Shown here in pieces: positions 1-8,443 of a stretch of 64,000 nucleotides of DNA. Each line of letters opens with the position of its first letter. The stretch's first letter is position 1. Location of the stretch: assembly GCA_018606645.1 (NCBI GenBank), contig JAGVRI010000010.1, positions 62,001 through 126,000 on the forward strand. Reading direction: 5' to 3'. The notes below the pieces were generated by a model, which searched no databases, had not been told where the DNA came from, and was given only the letters and a program-made list of their open reading frames with translations. This stretch comes from Chloroflexota bacterium. GTDB taxonomy: Bacteria > Chloroflexota > Anaerolineae > JAAYZQ01. Both the position numbers and the translations under genes were made by a program.

Positions 1-360
1 CACCGGATCCGGCTCGTCCAGCCAGGAGGGAGGGTTCTTGGGCCAGTCAGGATTCCAGTAGAAGCGATAGTTCTCGGTCTGGCCAATGCTCATGTAGCAC
101 AGGACGAGCTTTTCGCCGCCGGGGCTGCTCTTGAGTGCAGGGATGACAGCCTTTGAGTTGCCGGCGGCCGCAATGCTGACCACGACCAGGTCGAAGGCCG
201 TTTCGCCAATGCGATCAGGCCGGGCGCGCTGCAACTGATAGACAAAGTCGTCGACGGCCAGCCAATCGGGGCCCGGCAGCGCCGTGGGCGTCAGGGTGCC
301 GCCGCAGCCAGCGACCACACAGACGGCAATCCACAGGAGAAGCTGAAGCCGCTTGTCCAT
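1..360 (-). CDS. GH114-like / TM1410-family TIM-barrel glycoside hydrolase (N-terminal part, truncated by window edge)
   Basis: Minus-strand translation from ATG at 360: [21 protein letters not shown] (lipoprotein signal) ... ALKSSPGGEKLVLCYMSIGQTENYRFYWNPDWPKNPPSWLDEPD, typical of endo-alpha-1,4-polygalactosaminidase-like proteins. Confidence 0.7.
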   Translation of the reverse strand, partial: MDKRLQLLLWIAVCVVAGCGGTLTPTALPGPDWLAVDDFVYQLQRARPDRIGETAFDLVVVSIAAAGNSKAVIPALKSSPGGEKLVLCYMSIGQTENYRFYWNPDWPKNPPSWLDEPDPV

Positions 361-1238
361 CAGCACTTGAGCCCGCTCATCGTAAAGCCGCGCACGACCC
401 ACCGTTGGAAGAAGAAGTAGACGATCAGGATAGGCATGACGATCATCACTGTGGCGGCCATGGTGAGGTTAGGTTGGGTGCTGTGCTGCGAGTTGTACCA
501 GGTCAGGATGATAGGCAGCGTCCGGCGCTCGATCTTGGTGATGACCACCATCGGCCACAGGTAGGCATTCCAGTTGTGCATGAAGGTCAGAATGCCCAAC
601 GTAGCCAGCGGCGGCCCGAGCTGGGGCAGAACGATGCGCCAGTAAAGCTGCCACTCCGAGGCGCCGTCGATGCGGGCGGCATCCAGCAGCTCGTTGGGCA
701 ACGACTCAATGAACTGTCGCATCAAAAAGATGCCAAAGGCGTCAAGCGCGCTGAACACGATCAGTCCCCACAGGCTGTTGAGCAAGCCGACCTTGGCCAG
801 GATCAGGTAGCCGGGGATCATGGTCATCTGCCCCGGGATCATCATCGTCAGCAGGAACCAGCCAAACAGGACCCGTTTGCCGTGGAACTGGTACTTGGCA
901 AAGAGGAATCCGATGAGCGAGCTGGTGAATAGGGTGATAAGGACGTTGGTCACGGCGACAAACAGGCTGTTGCCGTAGAAGCGCAACAACGGCAGCTTCG
1001 GGTCGTTCAGGATCGTCAGGTAGTTGGCCAAGGTCGGATTGTCCGGCCAGAAGGTGGGCGGGACACGCAGGATCTCGGTCGCTGTCTTTAGGGAAGAGAG
1101 GATCATCCACAGGAAGGGCATCAGCGTCATTGACAGGCCGACAATCAACAGGACATAGACCATGAGATGACCAAGGCCGCACCTGAGCCGGTCAAATGCC
1201 GGCCTGGACCGGGCACGAGCAGCAGCAATCGTCGCCAT
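360..1238 (-). CDS. Carbohydrate ABC transporter permease (MalG type)
   Basis: Multi-TM ORF with EAA-type motif ([35 protein letters not shown]). Confidence 0.93.
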   Translation of the reverse strand: MATIAAARARSRPAFDRLRCGLGHLMVYVLLIVGLSMTLMPFLWMILSSLKTATEILRVPPTFWPDNPTLANYLTILNDPKLPLLRFYGNSLFVAVTNVLITLFTSSLIGFLFAKYQFHGKRVLFGWFLLTMMIPGQMTMIPGYLILAKVGLLNSLWGLIVFSALDAFGIFLMRQFIESLPNELLDAARIDGASEWQLYWRIVLPQLGPPLATLGILTFMHNWNAYLWPMVVITKIERRTLPIILTWYNSQHSTQPNLTMAATVMIVMPILIVYFFFQRWVVRGFTMSGLKC

Positions 1239-1239
1239 G

Positions 1240-2214
1240 TCAGTACTCCCATTCGGTGCGCAGCAGGCGCATCTGGACGATGGTGACGAGCATCACGATT
1301 ACGACCAACACGAGCGAGACGGCTGCCGCCCAGCCCATCCGCTGGTAGCGGAAGGCGTTGTCGTAGATATCGAGCACCAGAACACGCGTCTGATTGTTGG
1401 GGTTGCCGTTGGTCATGACCTGGATGATGTCAAAGACCTGGAAGGAGCTGAGCATGGTCATCACACACACGAAGAGCAGAGTGGGACGCAGGAGTGGTAT
1501 CGTGATCTTGCGGAATACCTGCCGGGGGTTGGCGCCGTCGATCAGCGCTGCATCTTTGAATTCCTGAGGAATCCCCTGCAAGGCGGCGATAAAGATGACC
1601 AGGTTGTAGCCAAAGTCCTGCCACAGGTAGGCGCCGATGACTGCCCACATGGCCACCGAGACACCAAGGAATTGGGCGCGCGGGTCGGAAAGCCAGGCAA
1701 CGGGGGTACCGCCGAACAGCCGGATGACGGCGTTGAATAGACCTCGCTGAGGATCGTACAGGTAACCCCACATCATGGCCACGCCCACCGACGAGGTGAT
1801 GACCGGCAGGAAGTAGATGGCGCGGAAGGCGGTCTTGAGCCGCCGGTCCACCGACTCGATAAGGGCGGCCAGGGGCAGGGTGATGGCCAGATTCAGGGGC
1901 AATACGGCCAGGGCAAAGATCAGGGTATTTCGCAGGCTGATGCGGAACTGGGTAGCCTCGCGGGAGACGCCGTCGATCATGTTGGCAAAGTGCTTGAGGC
2001 CAACAAAGGGGTTGCTGCCTCCCAGGCCCAGAATTGGGCCGCCAGCGCGGCCCGGGCTGTAGTCAAAGAAGGCCAGCACCAAGGCCCAGCCGATGGTGAA
2101 TAGACCCACGCCACTATATAGGATCATCGGGATGGTGACGCTCAGAATGAAACGGCGCTGGCTGACCCACAGCCCGCCGCGCTTCTTCGCCCGGCCCACG
2201 GTCAGAGTGCTCAT
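1240..2214 (-). CDS. Carbohydrate ABC transporter permease (MalF type)
   Basis: [32 protein letters not shown] motif; multi-TM; adjacent to MalG-type permease. Confidence 0.93.
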   Translation of the reverse strand: MSTLTVGRAKKRGGLWVSQRRFILSVTIPMILYSGVGLFTIGWALVLAFFDYSPGRAGGPILGLGGSNPFVGLKHFANMIDGVSREATQFRISLRNTLIFALAVLPLNLAITLPLAALIESVDRRLKTAFRAIYFLPVITSSVGVAMMWGYLYDPQRGLFNAVIRLFGGTPVAWLSDPRAQFLGVSVAMWAVIGAYLWQDFGYNLVIFIAALQGIPQEFKDAALIDGANPRQVFRKITIPLLRPTLLFVCVMTMLSSFQVFDIIQVMTNGNPNNQTRVLVLDIYDNAFRYQRMGWAAAVSLVLVVIVMLVTIVQMRLLRTEWEY

Positions 2215-2277
2215 GGCTGTCTCCCTGTGTCCTGGGGTGCAGGGTCGCGGATAGCGCGCCCTTGTACCATTCCGTTG

Positions 2278-3618
2278 CTACTCGAACGTGGCGTTGGCCT
2301 CATCGTCGATCGCTTGCAGAGCATCATCCACCGTTTCCACACCCTGCAGGGCATTCAGGATGTGGGGATAGAGGATGTCGTAGATGACCAGATCGCGATC
2401 GGGCATGGCGCCCAGGTAACGGCCGTAGGGCAGGATCTGCAGCGCCTTGGCCACCCAGGGCATCGTCTCGGCGATCTTGGGCGACGCGGCGACCTCGGGT
2501 ATGGCGGGGATGGTGCCGCTGGTGAGGTTGAACTGGAGCGCATTGTCCACGTCGGCGGCCGCGAATTTAACAAACTCCCAAGCCACGTCCTGGTGCTTGC
2601 TGTTGGGCGAGACGGTCAGGCCCCAGCCCGAGTCGGCCACAAAGACCGGATCTCCCCGCATCGAGGGCAGGAAGAAATAGTCCCACTCGTCAGCAAAGTC
2701 GGGATAGTTGTTCTTGCCCTCGGCGATGGCCCATGTCCCGATGTAGCCGATGGCCACCCGGCCCTCGAAAAAGGCCGAGCCCACCCAGTTGGTCGTGTCG
2801 TTGAACAGCACCGGGTCCAGCACGCCCCACTTGCTCACGGCATCGACCATCCATTGGAGCATCTGTTTGGCCTGTGGGGTGTTAAAGGTAAAGCCGGTGC
2901 GGTCGGCGTTCCAGTAGTCGCCGCCAAGCTGCAGGACGCCGGCCAGGAACGAGAAGGAGGCCGGGTCCGAGGCGTTAAAGTCGAATCCGGCGACCGTCAT
3001 TACCCCAGCCTCGTCACGCTGGGTCAGCGCCTTGCCGTCGGCCAGCACGTCGTCCATCGTCTTCCACGCAGGAGGATAGGTGAGGCCAGCCTTTTCGTAC
3101 ATTGTCTTGTTGACCAGCACGCCGCCATATTCGCAGTTGAACTCCTGCGGCAGGCCATACAGTCTGCCGTTGATGATGTAGCCCCCGATAGGAGCGGCGT
3201 AGTAGAGCTGTTGAGCCTGCTCCACGGTCATGACACTGTCCGGCATGGGTGCCAGCCGCTCGGCATACTCGGCGGTCCAGGTGCCGAACATCTGCAAGAT
3301 GTCGGCCTCTTCGCCGGCTGGCATGGCAGTTTGCAGCGTCTGGATGTAGGTGTCATAGTCAAAGGTCTCGAGGGTGATGTCGACGCCGGGATGGGTTGCC
3401 TTGAAGGCCTGGATCAATGCCTCGTAGCCGGCATTGAAAGCGTTGTTCTGGTGCGTCCACAGCCGCAGGCTGACCGGCTCGGCCGCCTTGGCCGTGGCCG
3501 GCGTCTCAGCCGGCTGAGGGTTCTCCGCCGTTGAGGCCGGTTCCTGGGTCCCGCGACAGGCGGCCAGGCCAAGCACCAGCAGGACGACCAACAAGCCCTG
3601 AACTAGATTCCCTTTCAT
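2278..3618 (-). CDS. Extracellular sugar-binding lipoprotein of ABC transporter
   Basis: Start reassigned to MKGNLVQGLLVVLLVLGLAACRG (lipobox) preceded by a strong purine-rich RBS; SBP family 1 features (SLRLWTHQNN..., GRLYGLPQEF). Confidence 0.92.
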   Translation of the reverse strand: MKGNLVQGLLVVLLVLGLAACRGTQEPASTAENPQPAETPATAKAAEPVSLRLWTHQNNAFNAGYEALIQAFKATHPGVDITLETFDYDTYIQTLQTAMPAGEEADILQMFGTWTAEYAERLAPMPDSVMTVEQAQQLYYAAPIGGYIINGRLYGLPQEFNCEYGGVLVNKTMYEKAGLTYPPAWKTMDDVLADGKALTQRDEAGVMTVAGFDFNASDPASFSFLAGVLQLGGDYWNADRTGFTFNTPQAKQMLQWMVDAVSKWGVLDPVLFNDTTNWVGSAFFEGRVAIGYIGTWAIAEGKNNYPDFADEWDYFFLPSMRGDPVFVADSGWGLTVSPNSKHQDVAWEFVKFAAADVDNALQFNLTSGTIPAIPEVAASPKIAETMPWVAKALQILPYGRYLGAMPDRDLVIYDILYPHILNALQGVETVDDALQAIDDEANATFE

Positions 3619-3646
3619 TTCCTCCTCCTCTTTTTTTACCTTCCAC

Positions 3647-4714
3647 TCAGTCTGGCAAAAAACTCGACTTTTCCAGGAATACGACCGCCTCCAGGTTGCG
3701 CGGCCGATCGGGATCCAGCCCTTTAGCGACCGCCCGGTGGTAGGCCAGTAGCTGCAGCGGCGGCAGGTAAAGGACCGGCATGGCCCACGCCGGCAGGTGA
3801 CAGGCGAGGCGGATGCGACGCGGTCCGCCGTCTGCGCCAGGCCAGGGGGCCAGCACGAGGATGTCGCCACCCAAGGCAGCCATCTCGTCCAAGACCTGCT
3901 GCTCATGGGCATGGACCTGGGGAGAGAGCAGGCCAACGACGAGGGATTGGCCGTTGACCACCGACTTGGGGCCGTGACGGAACTCGAGAAAATGGAACGC
4001 TTCGCTGTGGCAAAGGGCCATCTCTTTCATTTTGAGCATGGCCTCACTGGCGATGCCGTATTGCGGCCCGGACCCCAGGAAAAAGAAACGGTCTATGTGG
4101 TCGCTACCCCCCAATTCCTGGGCGATAGGCGCTGCCTGCTCTAACACCTTGCATCCAAGCCCGGGTAGGGGGTCCAGGATAGAGACGTCGTATCCAGCAA
4201 GCGCAGCCGCCATCGCTTGTGCCAACACCAGCATGCTGGCGAACGACCGGGTCTGGGCGATGCTCCGCTCTTGGGCCGCCTCAGCCGGGAGTACCAGGTC
4301 GGTCGCTTCGGCCAGAGGGCTATTGGGATAGCAGGTTATGCTCCAGACAGCCTGTCCGCCGAGGCGCCGGAAGCGTTCCGCAGCGATCAAGGTCTCGGTG
4401 GTTGTGCCTGAGCGCGAGATAGCGACCAACAGGCTGTGGGGCGGGTCGACCACGACTTCAGTTCCAAACAGGACAAGTTCTGAACTGGGATAGGCGCGAG
4501 CAGTCACGCCGGTCAGACCTTGGAAGAGTGAGGCGGCGGTCTGCGCCAGGTAATAGGTAGAGCCGCAACCGACGAACAGCACCTGCCAAGGGTTGAGGGA
4601 GACCCATGCCCGTGCCAGGTCAGCGCGTGCGGCGGCAAAGGCGCGCAGGGCATCAGCCCAGGCCGCCGGTTGGGTTAGAATCTCGGTGTGCGTGTGTTGT
4701 CCCTTGTTCTCCAT
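3647..4714 (-). CDS. SIS-domain sugar isomerase/deaminase (AgaS/GlmS C-domain-like)
   Basis: Two SIS motifs: LFVGCGSTYYLAQTAAS, LLVAISRSGTTTETL; SEAFHFLEFRHGPKS. Confidence 0.88.
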   Translation of the reverse strand: MENKGQHTHTEILTQPAAWADALRAFAAARADLARAWVSLNPWQVLFVGCGSTYYLAQTAASLFQGLTGVTARAYPSSELVLFGTEVVVDPPHSLLVAISRSGTTTETLIAAERFRRLGGQAVWSITCYPNSPLAEATDLVLPAEAAQERSIAQTRSFASMLVLAQAMAAALAGYDVSILDPLPGLGCKVLEQAAPIAQELGGSDHIDRFFFLGSGPQYGIASEAMLKMKEMALCHSEAFHFLEFRHGPKSVVNGQSLVVGLLSPQVHAHEQQVLDEMAALGGDILVLAPWPGADGGPRRIRLACHLPAWAMPVLYLPPLQLLAYHRAVAKGLDPDRPRNLEAVVFLEKSSFLPD

Positions 4715-4723
4715 CGATGCCCA

Positions 4724-5797
4724 TCACTTTTCAAAAGCGGTCACAGGGCCTTGGCCCTGTAAAAGCTTCAGCGCGTTCAGACGGTACACCTTCTCCAGCA
4801 CGTCGCCGGGGAGATAGAGCCCGTAGATGCGCCAACGCCCCTGACCGGGGATGGCGTCTAGATCGTAGGCAAAGTACTCGTCGTCTGTTTCCAGGAAGCG
4901 GTAGTAGATGCGGTACCAGGCGGGGTGTACGCCTATATCGGTGCCGAATAGGATCCGGTCAGCGTATTTCAGGAAGAAACGACGGGCCGTATACGGCTGC
5001 CGACCAAGCTCGGCGATGCGGGTAGCAATATCCACGTACAGGTTAGGCGCCCGGTCCAACAAGGCGCTCACCCAGGCCAGGTTCTCTGCGTAGCAGCCCA
5101 CGTGCGCTCCGATGAATATCGTGTGTGGATGACGCCGTACAAGATTGGCAAACCCTTCGACGATCGTCGCAAAGGCGGGATAGGGTGGAGAAGGAAAGTG
5201 CCAGTCGGGGTGGGCGTGGAGCTCTTCCCAGCGTTCGTTGTACTGATCCAGCGGGTCGAAAAAAGCGACGGGATCGGCGACGTGAATGAGGACGGGAATG
5301 TGCAGCTCGGCGGCGGTCTGCCACAGCGGGTCCAGGCGGGTGTCATCAACGGCGACGAGATGGCCGTGGTGATCGCACACCTGGAGGCCAAAGCCCTTCC
5401 AGATCTTGAGTCCCTGGGCACCGCGCGAGACCTGCTGGCGAAGGCGGGCGGCTGCCCACTCGGCAAAACCGTCCCCCTGCTCAGGCCATTGGCTCCAGTC
5501 GACGCCGCCAAAATGGAAAAAACGATCGGGGGCGCCGGCCTTGAAGTGGTCGAGGTGCCGGTAAAGGATCTCTTCGCCCCAGCCACCATCCAGGTCTACC
5601 ACCGCCTGCACACCAGCTTCGTCCATGGCATCCAGCAATTCAATGAGGGGGCGATCGGCCCAGCCGCCGCCCCACACCGGTCCGAGGTGGTTATGGGCGT
5701 CGATGGCCGGGTAACGTGGTCGCTGAGGCGTGTGGTCTTGAGTGACAAGTGCCGGGCGCGGCCGGAACTCGTACAGTGACAAGTCGGCAGCGGACAT
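4724..5797 (-). CDS. Amidohydrolase family protein (TIM-barrel metal-dependent hydrolase)
   Basis: IDAHNHLGP metal-binding motif, LIHVADP, IGAHVGCYAENLAW, ILFGTDIG. Confidence 0.85.
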   Translation of the reverse strand: MSAADLSLYEFRPRPALVTQDHTPQRPRYPAIDAHNHLGPVWGGGWADRPLIELLDAMDEAGVQAVVDLDGGWGEEILYRHLDHFKAGAPDRFFHFGGVDWSQWPEQGDGFAEWAAARLRQQVSRGAQGLKIWKGFGLQVCDHHGHLVAVDDTRLDPLWQTAAELHIPVLIHVADPVAFFDPLDQYNERWEELHAHPDWHFPSPPYPAFATIVEGFANLVRRHPHTIFIGAHVGCYAENLAWVSALLDRAPNLYVDIATRIAELGRQPYTARRFFLKYADRILFGTDIGVHPAWYRIYYRFLETDDEYFAYDLDAIPGQGRWRIYGLYLPGDVLEKVYRLNALKLLQGQGPVTAFEK

Positions 5798-5834
5798 GGT
5801 CTCTCCCCCAAAAACCTGCTATGAAACCAATCTA

Positions 5835-5863
5835 ATTATAACACAAGAATGAGCGATTGTCAA
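5835..5863 (-). promoter_or_regulatory. Sigma70-type promoter for the sugar operon: TTGACA-17-TATAAT (minus strand)
   Basis: -35 = rc of tgtcaa 5858-5863; -10 = rc of attata 5835-5840; 17-bp spacer; both hexamers consensus. Confidence 0.85.
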
Positions 5864-5907
5864 GCCATTCCGTCACAAACGCCACAAATTCGGTCACAAT
5901 CGCTCAT
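5849..5907. promoter_or_regulatory. Candidate DeoR-type operator pair: ATGAGCGATTGT ... ACAATCGCTCAT
   Basis: Perfect 12-bp inverted repeat (5849-5860 / 5896-5907), one arm inside the minus-strand -35/spacer, in the intergenic region divergent to a DeoR regulator. Confidence 0.7.
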
Positions 5908-5925
5908 ATTTTGGTCAATTGATGC

Positions 5926-5954
5926 TTGACTGGTTCATTGCTTTGTATTATAAT
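5926..5954 (+). promoter_or_regulatory. Sigma70-type promoter for the DeoR gene: TTGACT-17-TATAAT
   Basis: TTGACT 5926-5931, TATAAT 5949-5954, 17-bp spacer. Confidence 0.8.
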
Positions 5955-6006
5955 GGAACTGTTCGTATCACGAGCAACGAGCCTCATCAGGAGGGAGTCA
6001 GCGGCG

Positions 6007-6768
6007 ATGGCCAAAGCAGAACGCAAGGAAAAGATCCAGCAACTTGTGTACGAAACAGGCGGGGTGACGGTCGCAGAGCTGTGTGCCCGCTTTGGCGTCA
6101 GCGAGGCAACGATCCGCCGTGACCTGGAGGAATTGAACGCAGCAGGCGCCGTGCAGCGTGTACACGGCGGTGCGCGAAGGCCTGCCTCGTTCGTGCCTGA
6201 ACCGCCTATCTTGCAGCGGACGCACGAGCAAGCCGCGCTCAAGGAGCAGATCGGGCGCGCAGCAGCGGAACTGATCGGCGAGGGGGAGACTGTCTTCCTG
6301 GGGAGTGGCTCGACAGTGCTGGCCGTAGCCAAGCACCTCAAGGGTCGCCGCAACCTGACCGTCATTTCCAATTCGCTGCCGGTGATCAACCTGCTGGCCG
6401 ATGCCCCCCAGATCACCGTCATTGTCCTGGGCGGGCTGCTCCGCCCATCGGAGCTCTCGCTGATCGGACACATCACCGAGCAGTCCTTGAACGAGCTGCG
6501 GGCCGACAAGGTGATCATCGGCATCCGGGCGATCCACCTGGACCATGGCCTGACCAATGACTATCTCCCGGAGACAATGACCGACCGGGCGATTGTGAGA
6601 CTATCTAACCATCTGATCGTCGTGGCGGACCACACCAAGTTCGGCCGGACGGCACCTGCCTTTGTCGCGCCCCTATCGGCGGTGGACACGCTGGTGACGG
6701 ATTCTGGCGTCGCGCCGGAGGTTGTTCAGAGCCTGACCGAGGCCGGGGTCCGCGTCATCCTCGCCTGA
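6007..6768 (+). CDS. DeoR/GlpR family transcriptional regulator
   Basis: MAKAERKEKIQQLVYETGGVTVAELCARFGVSEATIRRDLEELNAAGAVQRVHGGA HTH plus DeoR C-terminal sensor domain (ADKVIIG...DHTKFG). Start moved to 6007 because the ORF-track start lies inside the promoter. Confidence 0.93.
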   Translation: MAKAERKEKIQQLVYETGGVTVAELCARFGVSEATIRRDLEELNAAGAVQRVHGGARRPASFVPEPPILQRTHEQAALKEQIGRAAAELIGEGETVFLGSGSTVLAVAKHLKGRRNLTVISNSLPVINLLADAPQITVIVLGGLLRPSELSLIGHITEQSLNELRADKVIIGIRAIHLDHGLTNDYLPETMTDRAIVRLSNHLIVVADHTKFGRTAPAFVAPLSAVDTLVTDSGVAPEVVQSLTEAGVRVILA

Positions 6769-6838
6769 GACCAGCTACTGATAGGTGACGCCTCTCGTTG
6801 GTACAAGGGAGGGAACCGGTGCTGGATGGGGATAACCG

Positions 6839-7021
6839 TCACCACGCGAACCACTGCCTTAATCGTATCAGAAGCGCAAGCTTGCCGCTGACCTTGATCC
6901 GGCCGGCCATGAGCGCTTTCATGGCATCTAGTTTGCCGACCACCAGCACGATGAAATCGTCCGATTTCATCCGGATGGTGGCGGTGGGACTTGGCACGGG
7001 CTCGCGAACGGTCCACCACAT
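6839..7021 (-). pseudogene. Fragment resembling the C-terminal part of an SCP2 sterol-binding domain
   Basis: ATIRMKSDDFIVLVVGKLDAMKALMAGRIKVSGKLALLIRLRQWF fits the SCP2 C-terminal pattern; in-frame stops immediately upstream, so truncated. Confidence 0.45.
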
Positions 7022-7095
7022 CGTCTACGAAGAGATGGTCAGCGAGCGAAATCGCATTGCCTATCGCTACACCTGGCGGGGAAAGCACAGCGGCC
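7011..7095 (+). pseudogene. Possible SnoaL-like/ester-cyclase fragment
   Basis: EEMVSERNRIAYRYTWRGKHSG resembles the central motif of SnoaL-like polyketide-cyclase folds; no complete flanking domain. Confidence 0.25.
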
Positions 7096-7145
7096 GATCG
7101 CGCGCGGCTGACATCGGTCCCAGGCATGGGAATGCGCCCCTGCTT

Positions 7146-8381
7146 CTAAAGCTGCGGGGGCGCATCAAAGTAAGCTGGATCTCCGAAATAGGGAAACATG
7201 GCAAAGCCGCGCTCCAGGTCCCGGGTTTCCCACACCAGATTGGTCTCACAGTAGGCTAACGAACCGTGTCCCGGAGGTGAACACTCGGGATGAGAAAGGA
7301 AGTCGGTTCGCGGCCAGATGCTGCGGTGCCGGATGAACACGCCGCGCAAAAAGTTGTTCTCGATGAATTCGCGGATATGGGCATACTGGCGCTGGTATTC
7401 GGTCCCCGGCCCCCACTCGACCAGGTTCCCCAGATCAGACCCAGCTTCCTGAATCTCGGTCACCGAAAGGGGGACGCCGTCTTTCCACAGGATGGCATCC
7501 AGATTCGGGTCAACCATGACCCATTTGCCGTACTCCTCAAACCACACTTCGGCCACGAAATGGCCGTCCGAGCCGTTAGGAGTGCCCATCATCACCGCAC
7601 AGCGAGCCGGAATGCCGATCGCCTGGCAGCAGGTCACAAAGGTCACCGCATAGTGCACACACATCACGATGGGCAACCGGCCGTTATGCCCCACTCGGGC
7701 TTGGCCCCAGGCCAGGATCGTCTCCGCGTCCCACGGCGCATATTGTGAGGCGCGAAGCGAGTCAGTATGCTCCCAACTGGAGCTGATCCAGGAGGTCAAG
7801 GCGCGCACCCGTTTCAGCAACGGCGCCGGCTCAAGAGCCTGGACGGGCATGATGCGGTGCAGGCTTTCCAGGCGCGGATTGGCTGGATCTTCCCAGACCA
7901 TGGCCGGTGGCGCCGGGTCCTGACCTTCCGCCAGACGGATGCGGACCACATACTCACCTCGCAGGACATTGAGATAGCCCATCTTCTCGTTGCGCCAGGT
8001 CTGGCCGCCGTCGTCGCTGATGAAACTCTCTGGCTGGGCGTGACCGTCTTCGATCGCCAGCGCCCAGGCGTTCATCGCGGTCGAATCCGTCCAGAAGTCA
8101 AAGAGATTGGCTCCGGGTCTGAGCAGAGAGGCAGGAATGGAGACCTCATACCAGGCATAGGCCGGCCAGGGACCCGGGGGAATCGCCGCAACCTCGGCGT
8201 CGTTGACGCGCAGTCGAAGAGGAGGGGCGCTATTGGCGTACGGCCGGGCCAGGATGTATAGGATGCCGGGCGCAGCCGTGGCGGGCAGATGCAACACTTT
8301 GCGCGCCCTTCGGTAGGTGGTCAGCTCCTCGCACAGCGTGGGAATGACATGCCCTTGTTCGCTCAAGTACAATTTGCTCAT
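7146..8381 (-). CDS. Transglutaminase-like (cysteine protease fold) domain protein
   Basis: PIVMCVHYAVTFVTCCQAIGIPARCAVMMG...GHFVAEVWFEEYGKWVMVDPNLDA: Cys/His/Asp motifs of transglutaminase-like superfamily. Confidence 0.85.
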   Translation of the reverse strand: MSKLYLSEQGHVIPTLCEELTTYRRARKVLHLPATAAPGILYILARPYANSAPPLRLRVNDAEVAAIPPGPWPAYAWYEVSIPASLLRPGANLFDFWTDSTAMNAWALAIEDGHAQPESFISDDGGQTWRNEKMGYLNVLRGEYVVRIRLAEGQDPAPPAMVWEDPANPRLESLHRIMPVQALEPAPLLKRVRALTSWISSSWEHTDSLRASQYAPWDAETILAWGQARVGHNGRLPIVMCVHYAVTFVTCCQAIGIPARCAVMMGTPNGSDGHFVAEVWFEEYGKWVMVDPNLDAILWKDGVPLSVTEIQEAGSDLGNLVEWGPGTEYQRQYAHIREFIENNFLRGVFIRHRSIWPRTDFLSHPECSPPGHGSLAYCETNLVWETRDLERGFAMFPYFGDPAYFDAPPQL

Positions 8382-8443
8382 CGTAAAACTCCACCCCCTC
8401 CAGCCCGGCGGACCAGCCATCTGCTGCCTGATGGGGTAGCGCG

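Noticed and set aside
405-932. Long plus-strand ORF (175 aa) antisense to the MalG-type permease, and many similar antisense ORFs across the window
   Set aside because: Composition rich in R/G/H/P/Q and no recognisable domain; explained by GC-rich codon structure opposite real genes.
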